This document shows positions 7,307 through 14,438 of a stretch of DNA of 15,987 nt, piece by piece. Location of the stretch: positions 1-15,987 of the forward strand of contig JAKAWN010000127.1 of NCBI GenBank assembly GCA_021827245.1, read 5' to 3'. Source of the DNA: Acidobacteriota bacterium (lineage in GTDB: Bacteria > Acidobacteriota > Terriglobia > UBA7540). Numbering within the stretch: position 1 is the stretch's first letter; the number at the start of each line of letters is the position of its first letter. Both the position numbers and the translations under genes were made by a program. A model generated the notes under the pieces. That model was not told the origin of the DNA. It searched no databases and saw only the letters and a program-made list of their open reading frames with translations.

Positions 7307-8585
7307 AACCATTAAAGTGGACTATCTGGCCCGCGTGGAAGGCGAAGGCGCTCTTTTCGTGAAAATCCAGGGTGACGAACTGGCGGACGTCAAGCTTAAG
7401 ATCTTTGAGCCGCCACGTTTTTTTGAGGCTTTCCTGCGCGGCCGGCGATACAGCGAAGCTCCCGACATCACCGCCCGAATCTGCGGCATCTGCCCGGTCG
7501 CCTATCAGATGAGCGCCGTGCACGCCATGGAGGATGCTTTCGGCGTCCGGGTGGAAGGTCCGCTCCGCGACCTGCGCCGCCTGATCTATTGCGGCGAGTG
7601 GATTGAAAGCCACGCGTTGCACGTTTATATGCTTCACGCGCCGGATTTTCTCGGTTTTCCTGATGCCATCCAGATGGCGCGCGAGCATTCCCAGATTGTC
7701 CAGCGTGGTCTTCAGCTCAAGAAGGCAGGAAACGAAATCGTCACCTTGCTGGGCGGGCGAGAAATTCATCCCATCAATGTTCAGGTCGGCGGGTTCTACC
7801 GGGTACCCACTCGCAGCGAACTGGCCCCGCTGGCGGAACGAATGAAGTGGGCGCGCGACGCGGCGATTGAGACGGTCAAATGGGTGGCGCAATTTCCATT
7901 CCCCGAGTTCGAACAGGATTACGTTTTCGTTTCGCTCAGACATCCGGACGAATATCCGTTCAACGAAGGCCGGCTGGTTTCCAACCGCGGGCTCGACATT
8001 TCAGTCCACGACTACGACGATAACTTTACTGAAGAACACGTGGCCTACTCGAACGCGCTGCATTCAGTTCTCAAGCCGGGCACGCCATACTTCGTGGGTC
8101 CGCTGGCGCGCTACAATCTGAACTTTGACCGCTTGTCGCCCATGGCGCAGGATGCAGCTCGGAACGCCGGGCTTGGTCCCGTGTGCCGCAATCCGTTCCA
8201 AAGCATCATCGTTCGCAGCGTTGAAATAATGCAGGCTTGTGATGAGGCTCTGCGCCTGATCGAGCGCTACGAACGTCCAGGCCGGCCAACCGTTTCCATT
8301 CATCCCCGCGCCGCCCGCGGCTATGCCTGCACGGAGGCGCCGCGTGGCACGCTTTACCATCGCTATCGCATCGATGAAAGCGGCACCATTCGCGAGGCCA
8401 AGATTGTTCCGCCCACTTCGCAGAACCAGAAAACCATCGAGCAGGACCTTTGGCAATTCATCCCCAAACATTTTCAGGACAGCCAGGACGAGCTTCGCTG
8501 GCGGTGTGAGCAGGCCATCCGCAACTATGACCCATGCATCTCCTGCTCGACACACTTCCTCAAGCTCGACCTCGAGCGCGAGTGA
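7296..8585 (+). CDS. hydA: Group 3b [NiFe] hydrogenase alpha (large, catalytic) subunit
   Basis: This 429-residue subunit holds the NiFe active site. The N-terminal ligand pair is in RICGICP (R61, C63, C66) and the C-terminal pair in DPCISCSTH (C414, C417), the cysteines that bind Ni and Fe. The early RVEGEG motif (13-18) supplies the conserved glutamate. After H420 a nine-residue tail, FLKLDLERE, remains; in the family the endopeptidase cuts after this His, and a protease gene follows directly. The start chosen is the ATG at 7296 ([18 protein letters not shown]), with an AGGAAAGCGAGG ribosome site just upstream. A longer frame back to 7212 would only add residues overlapping the delta gene and is rejected. 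The chemistry is reversible H2 oxidation coupled to NAD(P). Confidence 0.94.
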   Translation: MKSRTIKVDYLARVEGEGALFVKIQGDELADVKLKIFEPPRFFEAFLRGRRYSEAPDITARICGICPVAYQMSAVHAMEDAFGVRVEGPLRDLRRLIYCGEWIESHALHVYMLHAPDFLGFPDAIQMAREHSQIVQRGLQLKKAGNEIVTLLGGREIHPINVQVGGFYRVPTRSELAPLAERMKWARDAAIETVKWVAQFPFPEFEQDYVFVSLRHPDEYPFNEGRLVSNRGLDISVHDYDDNFTEEHVAYSNALHSVLKPGTPYFVGPLARYNLNFDRLSPMAQDAARNAGLGPVCRNPFQSIIVRSVEIMQACDEALRLIERYERPGRPTVSIHPRAARGYACTEAPRGTLYHRYRIDESGTIREAKIVPPTSQNQKTIEQDLWQFIPKHFQDSQDELRWRCEQAIRNYDPCISCSTHFLKLDLERE

Positions 8586-8597
8586 CCGGATTGTCCC

Positions 8598-9092
8598 GTG
8601 AACGCTGCGCAGAACCCGCGACTGCTGATCATCGGCGTTGGAAATCCCTTTCGGGGCGACGATGCTGCAGGGCTGCTGGCGGCCCGCCGGCTTAAAGAGA
8701 TGCGACTCGACTCGTGCATGATCCTCGAGCATTCAGGTGAGGGGGTATCACTGATGGAAACCTGGAAAGGCGCCGGAGCCGTCATCCTTATTGATGCCGT
8801 CAGTTCCGAGAGACCGCCGGGCACTATCCATCGCCTGGACCCGATCCGCAACCCGCTTCCGGCGCAACTGTTTCACAGCTCAACCCACGCCTTCAGCCTT
8901 CCGGATGCGATCGAAATGGCCCGCGCGTTGGACGAACTTCCGCCTCGCCTCCTTGTGTTTGGGATTGAAGGACGAAACTTCCGGGCCGGGGCCGAACTTT
9001 CGCGCGATGTCAACGAAGCGCTGCCGGAAGTCACAAACCAGATTCTCCAAGAGGTGAAAGCCTTGAGGGCGGAGACCGAACAAGGAGGTTGA
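8598..9092 (+). CDS. Hydrogenase maturation endopeptidase (HycI/HybD/HoxW family)
   Basis: This 164-residue protease removes the C-terminal tail of the alpha subunit once nickel is in place. The N-terminal GVGNPFRGDDAAG (13-25) is the family signature; D22 takes the place of the nickel-sensing glutamate of HybD, as in other members with Asp there. The other two metal-site residues are D66 in IDAVSS and H97 in SSTHAFSL. HSGEG (45-49) and VFGIEGRNF are also family motifs. The start is a GTG at 8598, required to include the first motif; the ribosome site is weak, so translation may depend on the alpha stop 12 bp upstream. Its stop lies inside the ribosome site of hypA. Confidence 0.9.
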   Translation: MNAAQNPRLLIIGVGNPFRGDDAAGLLAARRLKEMRLDSCMILEHSGEGVSLMETWKGAGAVILIDAVSSERPPGTIHRLDPIRNPLPAQLFHSSTHAFSLPDAIEMARALDELPPRLLVFGIEGRNFRAGAELSRDVNEALPEVTNQILQEVKALRAETEQGG

Positions 9093-9098
9093 TCGATC

Positions 9099-9362
9099 AT
9101 GCACGAGGCTTCCCTGATGAACGATCTGATGAGAAAGATCGAAGGGGTCGCCCGCGAACAAAACGCTCGAAAGGTTCTGCGCATCAGCGTCAAGCTGGGC
9201 GCGCTCTCACACATGTCGGCCAGACATTTTCGCGACCGCTTTGAGGTGGCGTCACAGGGGACAATCGCCGAGGGCGCCAAAGTGGAGATCGAAGCCTTGA
9301 CGGACACTAACGATCCGCACGCTCAGGAGATTCTGCTCGAAAGCTTGGAAATTGCGGTGTAA
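9099..9362 (+). CDS. hypA: Short HypA-like nickel metallochaperone lacking the zinc ribbon
   Basis: This is an 87-residue HypA homologue; ordinary HypA has about 113-120. The N-terminus MHEASLMNDLM keeps His2 and Glu3 of the nickel-binding MHE motif, and the alpha-beta core is intact (RVxxxxVKLGALSHM-like, VASQGTIAEGAKVEIEAL). The two CxxC pairs that bind structural zinc are absent; the protein has no cysteine at all. The core runs straight into DPHAQEILLESLEIAV, which lines up with the last strand of full-length HypA, so the zinc loop looks neatly cut out rather than frameshifted away. A strong AAGGAGGT (9082-9089) and the ATG at 9099 fix the start. It ends the plus-strand operon, one base from the convergent hypE stop. 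I recall similar short HypAs with other group 3b hydrogenases; this is memory, not a search. Confidence 0.85.
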   Translation: MHEASLMNDLMRKIEGVAREQNARKVLRISVKLGALSHMSARHFRDRFEVASQGTIAEGAKVEIEALTDTNDPHAQEILLESLEIAV

Positions 9363-9363
9363 A

Positions 9364-10431
9364 TCAGCAGATCCGCGGGAGTGGTTCGCCGAGCATCACG
9401 TCCAGCACGCGCGTTCCACCGATTTCCGTTTTCACCAGCACGCGCCGTGGGTGAGCGGCGACCACTTCGCCAATGCAGCACGCATCCCCGCCCAGAGGAT
9501 GACTGCGCATCCGCTCCAGAACAGCATCGGCCGCCCCGGCAGCCACGATAGCCACCAGTTTGCCTTCGTTTGCGACGTACAGCGGATCAAGCCCCAGAAT
9601 TTCGCATGCGCCCTTCACGCTTTCGCGGACCGGAACGCTCCTGCCGTCCAGCTCCATGCCGACCTGCGATCGTGCCGCGATTTCGTTCAAGATTGTCGCT
9701 ACACCGCCGCGAGTGGGATCGCGCAGGCAATGAATCTCTTCACTGGCCTCCAACATTGAAGCAACCAGCGTGTGGAGCGCGGCCGTGTCACTTTCAATCG
9801 GCCCTTCAAATTCCAGCCCTTCGCGCCGTGACATGATAGCCATGCCGTGGTCGCCTATCGTTCCGCTCAGGAGAATTCGATCGCCCGCCCGCGCCTGGCT
9901 CGAAGAGATTTTGACGGAGCGTTCCAACATTCCCAGCCCCGTCGTGGTGATGAAAATCTGGTCGCCCTTCCCGCGGTTCACCACTTTGGTGTCGCCGGTC
10001 ACCAGCAGAACTCCGGCTTCCTGAGCCGCTTGCCGCATCGATTCCACGATGCGGGTCAGATCCTCGGCTGCCAGACCTTCTTCCAAAATGAATGCCGCAG
10101 CGATAAAACGTGGCGTTGCCCCGCTCATCGCCAGATCGTTCAACGTGCCGTTGATCGCCAGCCGCCCAATATCGCCGCCGGGGAAAAAGATCGGAGTCAC
10201 CACGAAGGAATCGGTGGTGAAGGCCAGCCGCGACCCGTTCACTTCCAGCACGGCCTGGTCGTCAAGCTGGGCCAGATAAGCGTTGTTGAAGTTCGGCAGG
10301 AACAACCCCTCGATCAGGTCCTGCGTCAACTTTCCGCCGCTGCCGTGTCCCAGCACAATCTGTTTGTGCTCAAGAATCGGCGCGGGACAGGCTTCACCCG
10401 GCAGTGTGCGGCGCTTCTCGTCGTGAGACAA
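9364..10431 (-). CDS. hypE: Hydrogenase maturation carbamoyl dehydratase HypE
   Basis: This 355-residue enzyme dehydrates the carbamoyl group that HypF places on its C-terminal cysteine, giving the thiocyanate from which the active-site CN ligands come. The ATP-binding AIRS/PurM-like fold shows in GHGSGGK (28-34), DDQAVLEVNG, TTDSFVVTP, GTLNDLAMSGATP, VTGDTKVV and DPTRGG (238-243). It ends in PRIC, with C355 as the carbamoylated residue. The start is a TTG at 10431, supported by GGAAGGAG 5 nt upstream on the minus strand; no ATG precedes the conserved core. The gene converges on hypA with a 1-bp gap and is separated from upstream hypD by 201 bp containing a dispersed repeat. Confidence 0.94.
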   Translation of the reverse strand: MSHDEKRRTLPGEACPAPILEHKQIVLGHGSGGKLTQDLIEGLFLPNFNNAYLAQLDDQAVLEVNGSRLAFTTDSFVVTPIFFPGGDIGRLAINGTLNDLAMSGATPRFIAAAFILEEGLAAEDLTRIVESMRQAAQEAGVLLVTGDTKVVNRGKGDQIFITTTGLGMLERSVKISSSQARAGDRILLSGTIGDHGMAIMSRREGLEFEGPIESDTAALHTLVASMLEASEEIHCLRDPTRGGVATILNEIAARSQVGMELDGRSVPVRESVKGACEILGLDPLYVANEGKLVAIVAAGAADAVLERMRSHPLGGDACCIGEVVAAHPRRVLVKTEIGGTRVLDVMLGEPLPRIC

Positions 10432-10632
10432 CTTTTCTCCTTCCTTTCCGCCAGGAGCCGATACCGCGGCAGGATCGCAAAATGATCAAAGGCTCTGTGT
10501 ACCCTGTGTCGCGCTGAGCCTCGCATGGAGTGCTTTGAAGCCCTCCGCGACCTCCGTGTTAAAGTCTTTCGCGACGCCGAGGACACATGGGTAAAGGAGC
10601 TCCGGCACGATCCGTATCGGATTTGACCGCAG
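10432..10632. other. 201-bp hypE-hypD gap, mostly a dispersed-repeat element
   Basis: The gap contains the repeat at 10487-10590 and the hypE ribosome site. The rest shows no gene. A small ATCCG-TAT-CGGAT symmetry at 10610-10622 lacks a T-run and is not called a terminator. Whether hypE is transcribed through this gap from hypD or from its own promoter cannot be told. Confidence 0.5.
10487..10590. repeat. Dispersed intergenic repeat of the ACGGAGG/CACAGAG type
   Basis: On the minus strand this reads ...GACTTTAACACGGAGGTCG, then GCGGAGGG, a variable middle, and GACACAGGGTACACAGAGCC. The two arms (plus-strand 10493-10509 and 10543-10562) are diverged copies of each other, each a doublet of a CTCYGYG-like unit. 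From memory, 'TTTAACACGGAGG...CACAGAGG' elements are scattered between genes in Acidobacteria, Planctomycetes and relatives. Other copies cannot be seen in this window. Confidence 0.6.
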
Positions 10633-11739
10633 CTAACCGCCCGTCTCCACTTTCAAGTGCCGCCCGTAGAGATAATAGGCGGCGCAGGCCCCTTCGGATG
10701 AAACCATGGTCGCCCCCAGCGGATGGGCGGGTGTGCAGTCGGTCGCGAACGCAGGGCAGTCGTGCGGTTTCTTGATGCCTTTCAGCACGTCACCACTAAT
10801 ACAGATGGCAGGTTCCTGGGTGTCGATTGCACCCACATCGAACCGCCGTTCGGCATCAAAACTCTGGAATTCTTCACGCAGCCTGTAGCCGCTCTGCGGA
10901 ATCGGCCCCACACCACGCCATTTTCGGCCACAGACTTCAAACACACTGAAGACGATCTTCCGCGCCGCCTGATTCCCTTCCCGTGTCACCGCCCGCACGT
11001 ACTGGTTTTCAACCTCCGCACGCCCTTCTTCAAGTTGTTTCACCGCCATCAGTACGCCTTCCAGCAAATCCACCGGCTCAAAACCCGTGATCACCATCGG
11101 CACCTTATACTGCGCGCTGATCACTTCATATTCCTGATAACCCATAATGGCGCAGACGTGTCCTGGTCCCAGAAAGCCCTGAACCCTGTTCCATGGCGAG
11201 TCGAGGATCGCTTCCAACGCTGGCGGTACCAGAACGTGCGAAACCAGCACCGAAACATTCCGGACTCCCTCGTGTTTTGCGCGCCACACCAGCATGGCGT
11301 TCGCGGGAGCCGTGGTCTCAAAACCGATGGCGAAAAAAACCACCTGCCTGTCCGGATGTTTGCGGGCAATCTTCAGGCAATCTAGTGGAGAATAGACCAC
11401 ACGCACGTCCGCGCCCTGGGACTTCACTGTCAGCAGGTCCGAATCCGAGCCCGGCACGCGCAGCATGTCACCGAACGAACAGAAAATAACGTCCGGCCGT
11501 GATGCAATGGCGTGAGCTTTGTCGATCAATTCAAGAGGCGTGACGCACACAGGACATCCCGGGCCGTGCACCAGCTCAATGCCCCTGGGCAGCATATCAT
11601 CAATCCCAAACTTGACGATGGAATGCGTCTGGCCGCCACACACTTCCATCAGAACCCACGGCCGCTTCTGTACACGCCGGATTTCTTCCAGCAGCCCTCG
11701 CGCAAGCTCCGCGTCGCGGTACTCATCCAGGTATTTCAT
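10633..11739 (-). CDS. hypD: Hydrogenase maturation scaffold HypD
   Basis: This 368-residue iron-sulfur protein works with HypC to assemble the Fe(CN)2CO group. Conserved motifs are [11 protein letters not shown] with C34, [12 protein letters not shown] with C62 and C65, IGFETTAP (138-145), [13 protein letters not shown] and [11 protein letters not shown]. The C-terminal [4Fe-4S] region has C313, C328, C335 and C352 in [21 protein letters not shown] and [10 protein letters not shown]. The ATG at 11739 (MKYLDEY) is preferred over a TTG two codons earlier: GAGAG lies 6 nt before the ATG but touches the TTG. HypC lies 30 bp upstream. The length matches the family. Confidence 0.95.
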   Translation of the reverse strand: MKYLDEYRDAELARGLLEEIRRVQKRPWVLMEVCGGQTHSIVKFGIDDMLPRGIELVHGPGCPVCVTPLELIDKAHAIASRPDVIFCSFGDMLRVPGSDSDLLTVKSQGADVRVVYSPLDCLKIARKHPDRQVVFFAIGFETTAPANAMLVWRAKHEGVRNVSVLVSHVLVPPALEAILDSPWNRVQGFLGPGHVCAIMGYQEYEVISAQYKVPMVITGFEPVDLLEGVLMAVKQLEEGRAEVENQYVRAVTREGNQAARKIVFSVFEVCGRKWRGVGPIPQSGYRLREEFQSFDAERRFDVGAIDTQEPAICISGDVLKGIKKPHDCPAFATDCTPAHPLGATMVSSEGACAAYYLYGRHLKVETGG

Positions 11740-11769
11740 CGACAACTCTCGAATCCGCAGGGCAGCAAG

Positions 11770-12066
11770 TTAATGAGCTGCGTCTCCCGACGGATCGTCC
11801 CCTGCGGACTCCGCCTCAGTGTCAGTCGAGTCAAGTTCGTTCAGTTGCCCCATTTCTTCCAGAAGCTGGTAGGTCCGTGCCGCTTCCTCTTCATTAACGC
11901 GGCTGATGGCGAAACCGGCGTGAACGATCACATAATCGCCGGGCACGACTTCGGGCACATATTCCAGGCAGGCGTCACGAACAATTCCTCCAAACCGGAC
12001 TTTGCCCATGCGCAGGCCGCCTGCGTCCACGAGCGATACGACCTGGCCGGGAATTCCCAGGCACAT
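11770..12066 (-). CDS. hypC: Hydrogenase assembly chaperone HypC
   Basis: This 98-residue chaperone shuttles the Fe(CN)2CO unit between HypD and the large-subunit precursor. It starts MCLGIPGQVV, with Cys2, the essential residue after Met removal, and has H49 in DYVIVHAGFAISR. The frame could begin two codons earlier at a TTG, but the MCLGIP start is diagnostic, so the ATG at 12066 is used. It is longer than many HypCs (about 75-90): the last 20 residues form an acidic tail (ELDSTDTEAESAGDDPSGD). It starts 2 nt after the hypF stop, with AGGGG upstream, so the two are translationally coupled. Confidence 0.94.
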   Translation of the reverse strand: MCLGIPGQVVSLVDAGGLRMGKVRFGGIVRDACLEYVPEVVPGDYVIVHAGFAISRVNEEEAARTYQLLEEMGQLNELDSTDTEAESAGDDPSGDAAH

Positions 12067-12068
12067 CG

Positions 12069-14399
12069 TCAAGCCCCTGTTTTCAATGCGGCGTTGGCAA
12101 TCACTGCCTGCCCCAGCGAGATTCCACCATCGTTGGGCGGTACTTTTTTATGCAGGTAAACCTCAAACCCGTATTCGCTGAGGCTTGAAATTGTGCGCTG
12201 CAATAGGAACATGTTTTGGAAAGAGCCGCCGCTCAGGCACACCTTGTTCAGCCTTTCGCGTTCACGCAATTCCCGGCAGACTTCTGCAACAATTTCCCCT
12301 AGCGTATTATGGAACCGCGCCGCAATCACTCCGGGCATCTCACCGTCCTGCATCTCACTTACTATCGATTTTACCATCGGGCGCACATCAATCTGCCACG
12401 GATCGGTGAACTCGATTTGGAAGGGATAGACCCCTCCAACTCCCTCTCTCGCTGCCATTTCAAGTTCGATGGCAGCCTGCGCTTCAAAGTTAATCTCGTG
12501 CCGCAATCCCAGAACGGACGCCACAGCGTCGAAAAGCCGTCCGCACGACGACGTCGCCACAGTATTGATTCCCCGTTCTAGCATCTTTCCGACCAACAGA
12601 CGTTCTCTTTCCGGAACGGCTTTCCACAGCGGCAAATCTCCAGGCAATTCGCCCCCATAGGTTTCCCGAAGATAACTCAGCGCAGCGCGCCACGGCTGCC
12701 GAACAGCGGCATCGCCACCCGCCAGCGGAACGTATCGCAAATGCGCCCGGCGCTCGAACGTTTCGAAATCCGCAATCAGAAATTCTCCGCCCCAGATCTG
12801 CCCATCCGTACCGTATCCGGTCCCGTCGAGGGCCACCCCGATGACCTTCTCGCTTAGGCCATTCTCCGCCATGCAACTGGCGATGTGGGCGTGATGGTGC
12901 TGCACGCCGATCTTCTGGAGGTCGTGCTGCTCCATGGCATACTGTGTGCTCAGGTAGCGCGGATGCAGATCATAGGCGATCAGGCGCGGCTCAACACGGA
13001 AGAGCTTTTTGAGATTCGCAAGCGTCTCCTCAAAGAAACACAATGTCTCGTAGTTCTCCAGGTCACCGATATGCTGGCTCAGGATGGCGTGCCGTGCGTG
13101 GGTCAGGCAGAAAGTGTTTTTAAGTTCCGGGCCGCAGGCCAGAATCTCGGCAAGCGGCGCCATCAGATCGATCACAGCCGGAACGTATCCTCGCGACCGC
13201 CGCAAGATCCGTTCTTTTCCCCGGATCACGCGTACCACCGAATCATCCACGCGCATGTGGATTCGCCGGTTGTGCAAAAGGAAGGCGTCAGCAACACGGC
13301 CCAGCCGCGAAAGGGCTTCTTCATTCGAAGTAACGATTGGTTCCTCGCTCAGGTTTCCACTGGTCATCACAAGCGCTGTGAAAGCAGGCGAATCCGCCGG
13401 ATTCTCGCCAAAAAGGAGCGAGTGCAGAGGGGTGTAAGGGAGCATCACTCCCAGGGTGTTGTTGCCGGGAGCTACGGCGGGAGAAATACGCGCGTCCGAT
13501 CGCCGGGGAAGGATAACAATGGGATGGCGGGCACTAAGGAGGGCGTCGGGATCGTCGTGGGAAACCTGGCAAAATCCGCTCACTGAGGCAACGTCACCCG
13601 CCATCAAAGCAAAAGGCTTGTCGCTTCGCCGTTTGCGCGCCCTCAGCCGTACCACCGCTTCGTGGTTCTCTGCGTCGCAGGCCAGGTGGAATCCCCCCAG
13701 CCCTTTGATGGCAACAATCTTCCCCTGGCGCAGCAGGAGGCGCACCTTCCGCACTGTTTCCAGATCCGCCCGGCGCTTATCTTCATGCTCATCCGGAATC
13801 GCAATGGCAACGCCACCGGAATCCACCAATGTAAGCTGCGGACCGCAAACTGGGCAGGCATTCGGTTGCGCGTGGAACCGGCGGTTGCCCGGGTCGTCAT
13901 ACTCGGCCTGGCAGTCCGGGCACATATGGAATTCGCGCATCGTCGTCTTTGGCCGGTCATAGGGGACGTCCTCGATGATGCTGTAGCGAGGTCCGCAATT
14001 GGTGCAGTTGGTAAAGGGATAACCAAAACGCCGGTCGTTGGGATCCGTGAATTCGTGCCGGCAATCATCGCAGGTGGCAACATCGGGGGAAACGAGGACA
14101 GCGCTAAACTCCTGTTCCACGCTTTCTCGAATGATGAACTCTGTTTCACCCAGAGTTTCAATTTCGCCGGTAATTACGCTGGTGACTTCAGCCAGCGGCG
14201 GCGCGTCGCTCGTGAGGTCTTGAAGAAAATTGGTGAGGACGGCGTCCGGGCCCTCCACTTCGATCAGGACACCGTCAGGTGTATTGCACACAAACCCGGC
14301 GAGGTGGAAGCGGCGGGCCAGATGGTAGACGAAAGGGCGAAAACCCACCCCCTGCACGATTCCGTGGATATGGATCCGCTTTCGCTTCCGGATGGTCAA
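12069..14399 (-). CDS. hypF: Carbamoyltransferase HypF
   Basis: This 776-residue enzyme uses carbamoyl phosphate and ATP to make carbamoyl adenylate and transfers the carbamoyl group to HypE. An acylphosphatase domain comes first (VQGVGFRPFVY, 15-25). Zinc-finger cysteines follow in the exact CX2CX18CX2CX24CX2CX18CX2C pattern at 110, 113, 132, 135, 160, 163, 182 and 185. Then come a YrdC-like domain (GLGGFHLACDA, RKRRSDKPFALM) and a Kae1-like domain (HHHAHIASCMAENG, ALDGTGYGTDGQIWGGEF). The start is a TTG at 14399: no ATG exists before the acylphosphatase motif and no close ribosome site is visible. The frame upstream stays open for 13 codons to the mannosidase stop, which is in the same frame. 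Length is normal. Confidence 0.95.
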   Translation of the reverse strand: MTIRKRKRIHIHGIVQGVGFRPFVYHLARRFHLAGFVCNTPDGVLIEVEGPDAVLTNFLQDLTSDAPPLAEVTSVITGEIETLGETEFIIRESVEQEFSAVLVSPDVATCDDCRHEFTDPNDRRFGYPFTNCTNCGPRYSIIEDVPYDRPKTTMREFHMCPDCQAEYDDPGNRRFHAQPNACPVCGPQLTLVDSGGVAIAIPDEHEDKRRADLETVRKVRLLLRQGKIVAIKGLGGFHLACDAENHEAVVRLRARKRRSDKPFALMAGDVASVSGFCQVSHDDPDALLSARHPIVILPRRSDARISPAVAPGNNTLGVMLPYTPLHSLLFGENPADSPAFTALVMTSGNLSEEPIVTSNEEALSRLGRVADAFLLHNRRIHMRVDDSVVRVIRGKERILRRSRGYVPAVIDLMAPLAEILACGPELKNTFCLTHARHAILSQHIGDLENYETLCFFEETLANLKKLFRVEPRLIAYDLHPRYLSTQYAMEQHDLQKIGVQHHHAHIASCMAENGLSEKVIGVALDGTGYGTDGQIWGGEFLIADFETFERRAHLRYVPLAGGDAAVRQPWRAALSYLRETYGGELPGDLPLWKAVPERERLLVGKMLERGINTVATSSCGRLFDAVASVLGLRHEINFEAQAAIELEMAAREGVGGVYPFQIEFTDPWQIDVRPMVKSIVSEMQDGEMPGVIAARFHNTLGEIVAEVCRELRERERLNKVCLSGGSFQNMFLLQRTISSLSEYGFEVYLHKKVPPNDGGISLGQAVIANAALKTGA

Positions 14400-14438
14400 A
14401 AAGTTACCAAAGCCGCCTGCTCCAAATCGCGCACCACT

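Noticed and set aside
6521..7312. 263-codon frame on the minus strand
   Set aside because: It exactly mirrors the hydrogenase small-subunit gene, whose cluster cysteines make the plus strand the coding one.
10326..10586. 86-codon minus-strand frame over the hypE start and the repeat
   Set aside because: It overlaps the conserved hypE N-terminus out of frame and is composed mostly of the repeat element; there is no support for a protein.
10610..10622. Intrinsic terminator after hypD
   Set aside because: The ATCCG/CGGAT stem has only 5 bp and no T-run on the relevant strand.
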